7,085 nucleotides of DNA from Domibacillus sp. (GTDB lineage: Bacteria > Bacillota > Bacilli > Bacillales > Domibacillaceae). The notes under the pieces were generated by a model. That model was not told the DNA's origin, made no database searches, and saw nothing but the letters and a program-made list of their open reading frames with translations. Location: positions 1 to 7,085 of the forward strand of contig JAPSKG010000117.1 in the NCBI GenBank assembly GCA_031177795.1, read 5' to 3'. The position numbers and the translations under genes were made by a program. Positions 1-6,726 of this stretch are shown here, in pieces. How positions within the stretch are numbered: position 1 is the stretch's first letter; each line of letters starts with the position of its first letter.

Positions 1-169
1 TTTAATTGCCGCATTTTACATGCCCATCTCGACCAGTTCCATTGAAAGTGCAAAAGATTTTGCTTTTGCAGCTGTTTTGTTCAGCATGCTGGCTTACTGG
101 AAGCTGCCACCGTGGGTTGTTGTTTTAACCGGGGCAGCCGGCGGTTCAATAATTAGTTTTCTTTTATAA
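1..169 (+). CDS. Chromate transporter family protein, C-terminal end (partial)
   Basis: The gene enters from the left edge. The reading frame starts at base 2, runs 55 codons and stops at TAA 167-169. The tail has two hydrophobic stretches, one around FAFAAVLFSMLAYW and one around WVVVLTGAAGGSIISFLL, joined by a short WKLPPW turn. This arrangement is typical of the last two membrane segments of CHR (chromate ion transporter) proteins, which often end in a [FW]K-x-PPW-x-VVLxGAxGG pattern. Known family members are membrane proteins that export chromate, or act as anion transporters of unclear substrate in Bacillus (YwrA/YwrB type). The family call is by recognition of the tail only. Substrate and full length cannot be judged. 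The stop codon is embedded in the left arm of the terminator that follows. Confidence 0.7.
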   Translation, partial: LIAAFYMPISTSSIESAKDFAFAAVLFSMLAYWKLPPWVVVLTGAAGGSIISFLL

Positions 170-207
170 AAAAGCTTTGTCTACCAGACAAAGCTTTTTT
201 ATTTTCT
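168..207 (+). terminator. Intrinsic terminator after the chromate transporter gene
   Basis: A perfect 14-bp stem (168-181 with 187-200) closes a 5-nt loop (TACCA) and is followed by a T-rich run through about position 207. The left arm starts inside the TAA stop codon, so transcription ends almost directly after translation. It separates this gene from the katA promoter. Confidence 0.9.
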
Positions 208-284
208 TTTTCACCCACTGCCCTTTCTTATTTTAAAAAAAGCAGAATAAAATAAAAGAAGAAAAATACATTAGTACAGCTGTT

Positions 285-354
285 ATATTATAATATCTTT
301 TTATTTATAATTATTATAAAAAGATATTGACTTTCGTATGAGAAGTGTTATCAT
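285..354 (+). promoter_or_regulatory. katA promoter with a PerR-type operator
   Basis: Positions 305-319 read TTATAATTATTATAA, an exact match to the 7-1-7 PerR box consensus of Bacillus (TTATAATnATTATAA). Seven bases downstream lies a -35 element TTGACT (327-332), then a 16-bp spacer and a -10-like TATCAT (349-354), which predicts a start of transcription near 361 and a leader of about 34 nt before the TTG start at 395. PerR is the metal-dependent peroxide sensor that represses katA in B. subtilis, so peroxide induction is expected. A larger imperfectly centred inverted repeat (292-304 with 316-328) overlaps the box and reaches into the -35. A further 12-bp palindrome, ATATTATAATAT, sits at 285-296. 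The box is seen directly; the promoter is the best match by eye. Confidence 0.8.
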
Positions 355-382
355 TACGTTATCAACTTACAAACTATTTTAC

Positions 383-390
383 GAGGTGAT
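383..390 (+). promoter_or_regulatory. Ribosome binding site deciding the TTG start of katA
   Basis: GAGGTGAT matches the anti-Shine-Dalgarno end of 16S rRNA over eight bases and ends 4 nt before TTG 395-397. The in-frame ATG at 338 has no comparable site, so this element settles the start. Confidence 0.85.
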
Positions 391-394
391 TTAC

Positions 395-1855
395 TTGATC
401 GAGAAAAACAACCGTTTAACAACAAGCTGGGGAGCTCCAGTTGGCGACAATCAGCATTCACAAACAGCCGGACAGCGCGGTCCTACTTTGATTCAAGATG
501 TTCATTTACTTGAAAAGCTGGCACATTTTAACCGTGAGCGTGTTCCTGAGCGTGTTGTTCATGCAAAAGGCGCCGGGGCCCATGGCTATTTCGAAGTAAC
601 AAATGATGAAATTGCAAAATACACAAAAGCTGACTTTTTATCTTCAGCCGGCAAGCGTACACCAATGTTCATTCGTTTTTCAACAGTAGCAGGCGAATTA
701 GGCTCTGCAGATACAGTACGTGACCCTCGCGGTTTTGCAGTAAAGTTTTACACTGAAGAAGGCAACTACGACCTGGTTGGAAACAATACACCGGTGTTTT
801 TTATTCGTGATGCGATTAAGTTTCCTGACTTTATCCATACACAAAAGCGCGACCCTCAAACTCACTTAAAAAACCCAACAGCGGTTTGGGATTTCTGGTC
901 ATTGTCACCTGAATCACTTCATCAAATAACTATTTTAATGTCTGACCGCGGCATTCCAGCGACTCTGCGCCATATGCATGGATTCGGCAGCCATACGTTT
1001 AAATGGGTTAATCAGCAAGGTGAAGCTGTCTGGGTGAAATATCACTTTAAAACAGATCAGGGTGTGAAAAACCTTGATGTTGATCTGGCAGCAAAACTAG
1101 CAGGCGAAAACCCTGATTACCATACGGAAGATTTGTTTAATGCTATTGAAAACGGCGATCACCCTTCCTGGACGCTTTATGTACAAATTATGCCGTTTAA
1201 AGATGCAGACACATACAAATGGGATCCATTTGATGTAACAAAAGTTTGGTCGCAAAAAGATTACCCGTTAATTGAAGTTGGGAAAATGGTGCTTAACCGC
1301 AATCCTGAAAATTACTTTGCTGAAGTAGAACAAGCCACTTTTTCACCTGGCACTCTTGTTCCAGGAATTGAGCCATCACCGGACAAAATGCTTCAAGGCC
1401 GTTTGTTTGCTTATTCTGATGCTCACCGTTACCGTGTTGGAGCCAACCACAATGCCCTCCCAATTAACGCGCCAAAATGTCCGGTCCATAACCATCAACG
1501 AGATGGCCAAATGCGCTTTGACGGCAATGGAGGCAAATCTATTTACTACGAGCCAAATAGCTTTGGAGGCCCAACGGAAACACCAGAAGCAAAAGCAACA
1601 CCATTTGACATTAATGGACAAGCTGGCAATCATGCTTACAGCCATGACGATCATTACACACAAGCGGGCGATCTTTACCGTTTGCTTTCAGAAGACGAGC
1701 GCACGCGCCTTGTTAACACAATTGTAGGAGCAATGAAGCCGGTTGAACGAGAAGACATTAAACTTCGTCAAATCAGCCACTTTTACAAAGCAGACCCAGA
1801 GTATGGAACACGCATCGCAGAAGGCCTTGGGCTTTCGATAGCAGAACAAGTCTGA
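395..1855 (+). CDS. katA: Vegetative catalase KatA (monofunctional heme catalase)
   Basis: Converts hydrogen peroxide to water and oxygen in the cytoplasm as a heme enzyme. The 486-residue product is a small-subunit (clade 3) catalase and closely resembles B. subtilis KatA, including the opening LTTSWGAPVGDNQ. Visible motifs are the proximal signature FNRERVPERVVHAKGAGAHG with catalytic His56, the distal GNNTPVFFIRD (129-139) with the catalytic Asn, and the heme-ligand segment RLFAYSDAHRYRVG with Tyr340 and Arg336. The length is normal and nothing is missing. I chose the TTG at 395 because GAGGTGAT lies just upstream (383-390) and the protein then begins as in other catalases. The in-frame ATG at 338 would add 19 unrelated residues, lacks a ribosome binding site and lies between the -35 and -10. 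PerR control is expected from the operator upstream. A terminator follows directly. Confidence 0.97.
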   Translation: MIEKNNRLTTSWGAPVGDNQHSQTAGQRGPTLIQDVHLLEKLAHFNRERVPERVVHAKGAGAHGYFEVTNDEIAKYTKADFLSSAGKRTPMFIRFSTVAGELGSADTVRDPRGFAVKFYTEEGNYDLVGNNTPVFFIRDAIKFPDFIHTQKRDPQTHLKNPTAVWDFWSLSPESLHQITILMSDRGIPATLRHMHGFGSHTFKWVNQQGEAVWVKYHFKTDQGVKNLDVDLAAKLAGENPDYHTEDLFNAIENGDHPSWTLYVQIMPFKDADTYKWDPFDVTKVWSQKDYPLIEVGKMVLNRNPENYFAEVEQATFSPGTLVPGIEPSPDKMLQGRLFAYSDAHRYRVGANHNALPINAPKCPVHNHQRDGQMRFDGNGGKSIYYEPNSFGGPTETPEAKATPFDINGQAGNHAYSHDDHYTQAGDLYRLLSEDERTRLVNTIVGAMKPVEREDIKLRQISHFYKADPEYGTRIAEGLGLSIAEQV

Positions 1856-1860
1856 TCATG

Positions 1861-1902
1861 AACAAGAGGTATCCAGCCCGGCTGCTGGATACCTCTTGTT
1901 TT
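1861..1902 (+). terminator. Intrinsic terminator after katA
   Basis: A perfect 17-bp stem (1861-1877 with 1884-1900) closes a 6-nt loop, starting five bases after the katA stop. TCATGA-type flanks (1856-1860 and 1902-1907) can extend the pairing beyond a 2-nt bulge. The T-run is short (TTTT before CATG), so termination may rely on stem strength. The hairpin could also stop antisense transcripts arriving from the minus-strand phosphodiesterase gene, though the T-run on that side is poor. Confidence 0.8.
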
Positions 1903-1967
1903 CATGAAAACAAACGTAAATATGTGAAAATATCGCTTTATTCAAGGAGAAAAAGGAGCTGAAAAAC

Positions 1968-2081
1968 GTGAAGAAAAAAGTAATTTGCCCGGGCTGCCAG
2001 ATGCCGCTGAAAAAATTAAAACACAGTATCATTTGTGGCTGCGGAATTAAACTAACGACAATTGTCCGTGCTAAACGTTAA
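1968..2081 (+). CDS. Small zinc-ribbon-like protein, 37 residues
   Basis: GTG start, TAA stop, 37 codons. The ribosome binding site AAAGGAG (1952-1958) lies 9 nt upstream of the GTG, which is strong support for translation. The product is basic and has four cysteines as CPGC (Cys7, Cys10) and CGCG (Cys23, Cys25), spaced C-x2-C-x12-C-x-C, the layout of a small zinc ribbon or knuckle; His19 is a possible extra ligand. There is no signal peptide or membrane segment. I do not recognise a named family, and function is unknown; binding to zinc and possibly to nucleic acid or protein is inference from the cysteine pattern and charge. It follows the katA terminator and no convincing promoter is visible in the 65-nt gap, so expression may come from katA read-through or an unrecognised promoter. 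Its stop overlaps the stop of the convergent phosphodiesterase gene. Confidence 0.7.
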   Translation: MKKKVICPGCQMPLKKLKHSIICGCGIKLTTIVRAKR

Positions 2082-2800
2082 CAAAACCGCTCCGGGTAGT
2101 CTGTTATAATTCCTTCAACAGGAATGCCGCATTTTTTAACTTTTTCCCATTCTTCTACCTCGTTAATTGTGTAGAGGCGAAGCAACATGCCGCTGTTTAC
2201 TGCTTCCTGTCCGTATTCACTCAATGCAAATGGCACTTGTGTATGCAATGCAGTCAGCCCAAGTTGTTTTGCTATTGTTACAGCGTCCTGCGGTGTTTTC
2301 CAGACAAGCCCTGCCACGGCTATATACGGGTCGAGTTCGATGATGTGCTTAAGGCTGTTTATATTAAATGACGAAACAATCACCCGCCCTTTCATTCTAT
2401 GTTTTTCAATAATTTCAAGTAAAAGCTGCTCGATGCCATGATACGGAACTTTGTTGGTTTTTAACTCAATGTTAATTTGCAGCTTGTTTTTCGAAGCCCA
2501 TGTGAAAAATTGATCCAGCGTCGGAACTTTTTCACCGGAAAATTTTTCATGAAACCAGCTTCCAGCATCAAGTGATTTTACTTGTTTTGCTGTCATTTCT
2601 TCAATTGCACCCTGCCCATTTGTTGTTCGGTTTACAGTTTCATCATGGATAATAACCAGTTCGCCATCTTTTGTCATCTGCACATCAAGCTCAATACCGC
2701 CCGCTCCAAGTTCTAATGCCGCCTTAAACGCTGCCATTGTATTTTCCGGATGCGTTCCGCTTGCTCCCCGATGAGCAAAAATAATTGGCTGATCGTTCAT
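2078..2800 (-). CDS. Glycerophosphodiester phosphodiesterase (UgpQ/GDPD family, cytoplasmic)
   Basis: Hydrolyses glycerophosphodiesters, such as deacylated phospholipids or teichoic acid fragments, to glycerol-3-phosphate and an alcohol. The 240-residue product is a single GDPD TIM-barrel of normal length. Near the N-terminus is HRGASGTHPENT with catalytic His10 and Arg11. Next comes IELDVQMTKDGELVIIHD, with metal ligands Glu37 and Asp39 and catalytic His52, then INIELKT with Glu112 and Lys114. The C-terminal GIITDYPE closes the barrel. No signal peptide or membrane segment is present, so it should act in the cytoplasm, unlike secreted GlpQ. I chose ATG 2798-2800 because AAAGGAGA lies 7 nt upstream; an in-frame ATG ten codons earlier has no such site and adds a charged non-conserved tail. 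The rlmQ-like gene upstream ends in a terminator, so this is probably its own unit. No terminator follows its stop. Confidence 0.93.
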   Translation of the reverse strand: MNDQPIIFAHRGASGTHPENTMAAFKAALELGAGGIELDVQMTKDGELVIIHDETVNRTTNGQGAIEEMTAKQVKSLDAGSWFHEKFSGEKVPTLDQFFTWASKNKLQINIELKTNKVPYHGIEQLLLEIIEKHRMKGRVIVSSFNINSLKHIIELDPYIAVAGLVWKTPQDAVTIAKQLGLTALHTQVPFALSEYGQEAVNSGMLLRLYTINEVEEWEKVKKCGIPVEGIITDYPERFC

Positions 2801-2971
2801 TTTGTTCTCTCCTTTGCTCTTATCCCTCACATTTATCTTATGTCAGGACATTGAAGTAAAGCCAATTTCAATTAAAATATTCATAAGAAGCACAAGTATG
2901 CTTTTCCATTTATTATTATTCCAGCAGAACAAATATCTTTTGGTGATTTGCTTTGCTTGTTTTACGTTTTC

Positions 2972-3006
2972 AAAAAAGCCTGTTTCCAGTGTGGAAACAG
3001 GCTTTT
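2972..3006 (-). terminator. Intrinsic terminator after the rRNA methyltransferase gene
   Basis: A 14-bp perfect stem (2974-2987 with 2993-3006) closes a 5-nt loop. Read on the minus strand it ends in a run of six T. It begins one base after the TAA stop at 3008-3010. It isolates the methyltransferase gene from the phosphodiesterase gene downstream. Confidence 0.9.
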
Positions 3007-3007
3007 C

Positions 3008-4204
3008 TTATTTTTTAATTTTAACAAAAAACACTTTTAAATAATTGCCTTCTGGAAATTCTGCAATTGTCCGGAAATCTTCCGGCAGTGTATGCTGTTC
3101 AAGAATTGTGTACTTAACTTGTTTTTCTTTACAAGCTGTGTCAATAAAGCTTTTAAACTTTTTTATTTCAACAGAACTGCTGTTTGTTGACGCTACTATG
3201 ACTCCGTTATTGTTTGTTAAATCAATTGTTTCTTTAAGTAATTCTGTGTAATCTTTAGCTACACTAAACGTACGTTTTTTTGTTTTTGCAAAGCTCGGCG
3301 GGTCGACAACAACCAAATCAAATGTCCGTTTTTTTCTTGCTGCATACTTAAAATACTGAAAAACATCGTCCACAACAATTTCCTGGCTGGATGCATCCAG
3401 GCTATTTGCTTCAAATTGCTGAATTGTTTTTGGCTTGCTTCGGTTGGCCACATCTACACTGGTTGTTTTTTTGGCTCCCCCAAGCGCTGCGCAAACCGAA
3501 AAAGCTCCTGTGTAAGAAAACATATTAAGCATGTCCGCTTGATGAGAATAACGCTCCCGGATCGCTTTTCTTACTTCCCGCTGGTCAAGGAAAATTCCTG
3601 TCATTGCGCCATCATTTAAATCCACTGCAAATTGAACGCCATTTTCTTTAATAAAAATAGGAAACTCTCCGCGTTCTCCGTCTACAAAATCATCGCCTTC
3701 TATATACTGGCCTTTTTGGTTAAAACGCTTTTTCTCATAAATGCCTTTATAATCAAGTGTTTTTTTCATTGCTTTTAATATCTCTGAACGGAATGAATAA
3801 ATACCCTCACTGTACCAGTGAACTACATAAAACCCATCATAATAGTCAATAACCAGTCCGCCAATGCCATCGCCTTCACCGTTAAACACCCGAAATGCTG
3901 TTGTATTCAAATCTTCCATTAAGGCTTTTCGATGAGCCAAAGCGTTTTTTATTTTTTTCGTAAAAAATGCAGCATCAATGGCTTCCTCCGGGTTGTTGGT
4001 GACAATCCAGCCGATCCCTTTGTTTTGTAAACCGTAATAACCCGTTCCAATATACGTTTTTTTGTTGTCTAAAACACGGAGAATGGCTCCTTCTTCTGTT
4101 AAAACTTTGTTGTTTTGCACAAAATCCTTTTCAATAAGCGGATACCCTTTTCGAAGCTTGGCTGCTGCTTTTTGATTTACTATTACATTTATCAATGTTT
4201 TCAT
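3008..4204 (-). CDS. Class I SAM-dependent 23S rRNA methyltransferase (YwbD/RlmQ, RlmI-like)
   Basis: A 398-residue protein with an N-terminal PUA-like RNA-binding region (about 1-75), a linker-type middle region (about 100-185, including FRVFNGEGDGIGGLVIDYY) and a C-terminal Rossmann methyltransferase. Landmarks are GIFLDQREVR (203-212), the SAM-binding MLNMFSYTGAFSVCAALGG (225-243) with acidic Asp251, and motif IV DPPSF (301-305). Length and order match B. subtilis YwbD and E. coli RlmI. The position where m5C enzymes of this family carry the catalytic cysteine reads ASTNSSS (338-344), so an RlmI-type m5C reaction is unlikely. The YwbD orthologue group has been linked to N7-methylguanine in 23S rRNA (RlmQ), which fits better, but I assign this from memory of the family. 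I prefer ATG 4202-4204, which follows a GGGGG site at 5 nt; the in-frame ATG at 4246 adds 14 lysine-rich residues and has no ribosome binding site. No convincing promoter was seen; a TAAGAT at 4230-4235 is a possible -10. Confidence 0.88.
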   Translation of the reverse strand: MKTLINVIVNQKAAAKLRKGYPLIEKDFVQNNKVLTEEGAILRVLDNKKTYIGTGYYGLQNKGIGWIVTNNPEEAIDAAFFTKKIKNALAHRKALMEDLNTTAFRVFNGEGDGIGGLVIDYYDGFYVVHWYSEGIYSFRSEILKAMKKTLDYKGIYEKKRFNQKGQYIEGDDFVDGERGEFPIFIKENGVQFAVDLNDGAMTGIFLDQREVRKAIRERYSHQADMLNMFSYTGAFSVCAALGGAKKTTSVDVANRSKPKTIQQFEANSLDASSQEIVVDDVFQYFKYAARKKRTFDLVVVDPPSFAKTKKRTFSVAKDYTELLKETIDLTNNNGVIVASTNSSSVEIKKFKSFIDTACKEKQVKYTILEQHTLPEDFRTIAEFPEGNYLKVFFVKIKK

Positions 4205-4318
4205 TCCTGCCCCCAGAACTTTTTTCTTTATCTTATCAAACCTCATACAAAAACGGCATGTTTCAAAGCAGGCTCTTTAGAAAAAACACCAAAAATCAAA
4301 AATAGCCGGCTCATTATG

Positions 4319-4357
4319 AAAAAAGCGGTCCTCCTGGAACAGCAGAACCGCTTTTTC
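4319..4357 (-). terminator. Intrinsic terminator after topB
   Basis: A 12-bp stem (4320-4331 with 4345-4356) contains one G-U pair in the minus-strand RNA. Inside is a 13-nt loop that can form a small CTG/CAG inner stem. The minus strand ends in a run of six T. It starts about 6 nt after the topB stop at 4362-4364. Confidence 0.9.
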
Positions 4358-4361
4358 TTTC

Positions 4362-6503
4362 TTATGGCTTTTTAAAGTCAAATTGTACAGATCCTTCTTC
4401 CCTGTTTTTCCAAACAATGCAGGCATCAAATGGCTTTTTTCCTTTAAACCCTTTTATAACATTGGTTGTCCCCTTCGCCAGCAGCTTTTTCACATTAGCA
4501 GCACTAATAGTTTTTCCAAGCATTTTTTTGGCCAGCGTAAAATCACATTTTGCGGTTTGATAAGCTGCGCAACCGTAAAACTTTTTTTTGTCGATTACGC
4601 TGCTGCCGCATTTTGGGCACGTGCCCAGCGGTTGATTGGCTGCTGGAGCAGCTGATTTAACCGGAGCAGCAAAATTCCAGTCAGCCGAGTGCTGTACGGC
4701 ATCTTGCACGATTTTTCCTGCCAGCCGTTTTGTTTGCTCAATAAAAACATTTGCCGGTGCCGCGCCCTGGCCAATTTCCTTTAAACGCTGTTCCCACCGG
4801 CCAGTTAATTCCGGGGAAGCAAGCAGCGTTTTTTCTACAGCTTCCATTAAAGTAAATGCTTTAACTGTCGGCACTACCCGGTGTTGTTCAATTTTCATGT
4901 AATCAAGTTGCTTGAGCCGCTCAATAATATTGGAACGGGTGCTTTCTTCTCCAAGTCCTGATACAGATTTGAGTATTTGGCCCAGCTCTTTATCTTCTAT
5001 TGAATTTCCGGCATTTTTCATGGCTGTAATCAGTTCGCCTTCTGTATAACGCTTTGGCGGAGATGTTTTTCCTTCTGTTACTTTTACATCTTCCGCTACA
5101 CCTTGCTGTCCTTTTTTCACATCAGGCAGCAGCACATCTTCTTTTTCCGTTTCAAATAAAACTGGCCGCCAGCCGGGCTTTAAAAGCAGTTTTCCGCTGG
5201 TTAAAAATTTATGGTCTTTTACATTGGTTTGAATGCTTGAATGAGCAAAAACCGCCGGATCATAATGCGCAGCAATAAGCGAACGGGCAATGATGTCATA
5301 AATTTTTTGTTCATCACTGCTCAATGCATGAAATGACGGAACTTTCTCAGTTGGAATAATTGCGTAATGATCGCTTACTTTTTTTTCATCCACGTATCGC
5401 TTATCCAGCAAAACAGAGCGCGTTGTTTCGGCAGCAAGTTTTTCATAGGGCGGCAGCGAGGCCAGCTTTTTTAAAATATCTGGAAAAGCTGCTGCTTCTT
5501 CTGAAGAAACATGGCTGCTGTCGGTACGGGGATAAGTCACAAATGATTTTTCATACAAAGCCTGCGTAATTTCCAGCGTTTTTTTCGGTGAAAATTTAAA
5601 CCGTTTATTTGCAAGGGCCTGCAGCGTCGATAAGCTGTGCAGTGCTGGCGGCGGCACACTTTTCTTTTCTGTTTCGACTTTTTCAACAATTGCTTTTTCC
5701 CCCAGGCAAACATCCCGGATTGCTTCCGCATCTTTTCTTTGGTCAAAGCGGGTTTCATTTTTTTCTTTTGTATAAATTCCTTCATAAACCATTTCGTTTA
5801 CTTGAAAAATTGCCATTACTTCAAAAAAAGGCTTCGACACAAACTCCAAAATGTCTTTTTCCCGTTTTACTACAAGAGCAAGCGTCGGGGTCTGCACACG
5901 CCCGACCGAATAAACATCCCTTCCGGCTCCTTTTGTTTTTGACTGAATTAAAAGCGTATATGCACGGCTTGCATTCATGCCAATCAGCCAATCCGCGTAA
6001 CTTCGTGCCATTGCTTCGTGGTAAAGAGGCATTGTTTGTTCAATGTGAAGCAAATTTGAAAAAGCCTGCTCAACTGCTTTTGGTGTTAAACTGCTTACCC
6101 ATAATCGTTTCATTGGCTTGTTTACACCCGACATCCGGACAACAAGCTGTACAATCAGTTCTCCTTCACGTGCCGGGTCGCCGGCTGCGATAATTTCTGT
6201 TACTGCCGGATTTTTTAATACTTCTTTCACCGCTTTAAACCGGCTTGCTTTCGATGGAATTAATTTATATTTAAACGTTTCCGGAATCATCGGCAATGTT
6301 TCCAACTGCCATTTTTTTAGCTTTGGGTCCATTTCGTGAGGCGGTACAATTTCAAATAAATGACCGCTGCACCATGTAAGAAAAGCACCATCCCGGAACA
6401 TTTCACATGGCGCAATTTCAATATGTGATGTTTTTTTCACATGGCGAAATGGCGCTGCCAATGCCTGGGCTTGTGATGCTTTTTCTGCAATTATCGCCTG
6501 CAT
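4362..6503 (-). CDS. topB: DNA topoisomerase III (type IA)
   Basis: A type IA topoisomerase cuts one DNA strand, passes another and reseals it, and topoisomerase III mainly decatenates replication and recombination intermediates. The product is 713 residues. The N-terminal TOPRIM domain has IIAEKAS with Glu7 and the acidic motif AGDPAREGE (Asp109, Glu113, Glu115). VGRVQTPTLALV (200-211) is a conserved DNA-gate motif. The active-site tyrosine is Tyr324 in FVTYPRTDS. SVSGLGEESTRSNIIERL (513-530) is another type IA hallmark. A C-terminal zinc ribbon follows, with Cys629, Cys632, Cys645 and Cys653, then an ISAANVKKLLAKGTTNVIKGF block typical of Gram-positive TopB tails. I chose ATG 6501-6503 because GGAGG lies 7 nt upstream; the longer frame would begin at a TTG overlapping that site. 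It has its own promoter and terminator. Confidence 0.95.
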   Translation of the reverse strand: MQAIIAEKASQAQALAAPFRHVKKTSHIEIAPCEMFRDGAFLTWCSGHLFEIVPPHEMDPKLKKWQLETLPMIPETFKYKLIPSKASRFKAVKEVLKNPAVTEIIAAGDPAREGELIVQLVVRMSGVNKPMKRLWVSSLTPKAVEQAFSNLLHIEQTMPLYHEAMARSYADWLIGMNASRAYTLLIQSKTKGAGRDVYSVGRVQTPTLALVVKREKDILEFVSKPFFEVMAIFQVNEMVYEGIYTKEKNETRFDQRKDAEAIRDVCLGEKAIVEKVETEKKSVPPPALHSLSTLQALANKRFKFSPKKTLEITQALYEKSFVTYPRTDSSHVSSEEAAAFPDILKKLASLPPYEKLAAETTRSVLLDKRYVDEKKVSDHYAIIPTEKVPSFHALSSDEQKIYDIIARSLIAAHYDPAVFAHSSIQTNVKDHKFLTSGKLLLKPGWRPVLFETEKEDVLLPDVKKGQQGVAEDVKVTEGKTSPPKRYTEGELITAMKNAGNSIEDKELGQILKSVSGLGEESTRSNIIERLKQLDYMKIEQHRVVPTVKAFTLMEAVEKTLLASPELTGRWEQRLKEIGQGAAPANVFIEQTKRLAGKIVQDAVQHSADWNFAAPVKSAAPAANQPLGTCPKCGSSVIDKKKFYGCAAYQTAKCDFTLAKKMLGKTISAANVKKLLAKGTTNVIKGFKGKKPFDACIVWKNREEGSVQFDFKKP

Positions 6504-6546
6504 TTCTTTTCCTCCGCTCAATTAAAACACACGTTCGATTCTTTTT

Positions 6547-6575
6547 ATTATAATCACGCCAGGCTTTTTTGGCAA
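6547..6575 (-). promoter_or_regulatory. topB promoter (sigma-A type)
   Basis: On the minus strand TTGCCA (6570-6575) and a perfect TATAAT (6547-6552) are separated by exactly 17 bp. This predicts a start near 6540 and a leader of about 37 nt ahead of the GGAGG site and ATG of topB. Confidence 0.8.
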
Positions 6576-6591
6576 TCGATTAATCAAACTG

Positions 6592-6650
6592 CTATTAGCG
6601 ATAAAAAAGATTGTGCCCACTCGAAAACCGTTCATTTATCGCTTGAATAG
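6592..6650. repeat. Imperfect inverted repeat upstream of the topB promoter
   Basis: CTATTAGCGATAAA (6592-6605) pairs with TTTATCGCT-TG-AATAG (6635-6650): 14 bp in total, with a 2-nt bulge and a 29-nt centre. The inner nine bases (AGCGATAAA/TTTATCGCT) match perfectly. It lies about 17 bp upstream of the topB -35 and downstream of the minus-strand terminator at 6691-6726. There is no T-run, so it is not a terminator. It could be a regulator binding site or an RNA hairpin in any read-through transcript into topB. Function is unknown. Confidence 0.5.
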
Positions 6651-6684
6651 CTTGTTTTCTGTTATTCAGCAAACAAAAAAAGCC

Positions 6685-6726
6685 AAATAAAAAAGAAACA
6701 AAACGGTTACTCGCTTTGTTTCTTTT
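6685..6726 (-). terminator. Strong intrinsic terminator upstream of topB, ending an unassigned transcript
   Basis: A perfect 12-bp stem (6691-6702 with 6715-6726) has a 12-nt loop that includes a further CG/CG pairing. On the minus strand it is followed by a long T-rich run. The orientation requires a minus-strand transcript coming from positions above 6727, where no confident protein gene exists. It probably shields the topB promoter from upstream transcription. Confidence 0.8.

Noticed and set aside
289..294. Upstream TATAAT as the katA -10
   Set aside because: No acceptable -35 lies 16-18 bp upstream, and the TTGACT/TATCAT pair further downstream fits better with the leader length.
338..394. 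ATG at 338 as the start of catalase
   Set aside because: It lies between the -35 and -10 of the best promoter, has no ribosome binding site and adds residues foreign to catalases; TTG 395 has GAGGTGAT upstream.
1356..1727. Overlapping plus- and minus-strand ORFs inside katA
   Set aside because: They are shadow frames of a strongly conserved catalase, with no motifs or ribosome binding sites of their own.
2889..2904. Short inverted repeat AAGCA/TGCTT upstream of the phosphodiesterase gene
   Set aside because: Only 5 bp per arm in AT-rich DNA, with no nearby convincing promoter; likely chance.
5609..6193. 194-codon plus-strand ORF opposite topB
   Set aside because: It is fully antisense to conserved topB sequence, the product is Leu/Phe/Pro-rich as expected from the complement of Lys/Ala/Gly codons, and there is no family match or ribosome site.
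6691..6726. Hairpin read as a plus-strand terminator
   Set aside because: No plus-strand gene precedes it and the longer T-run is on the minus strand.
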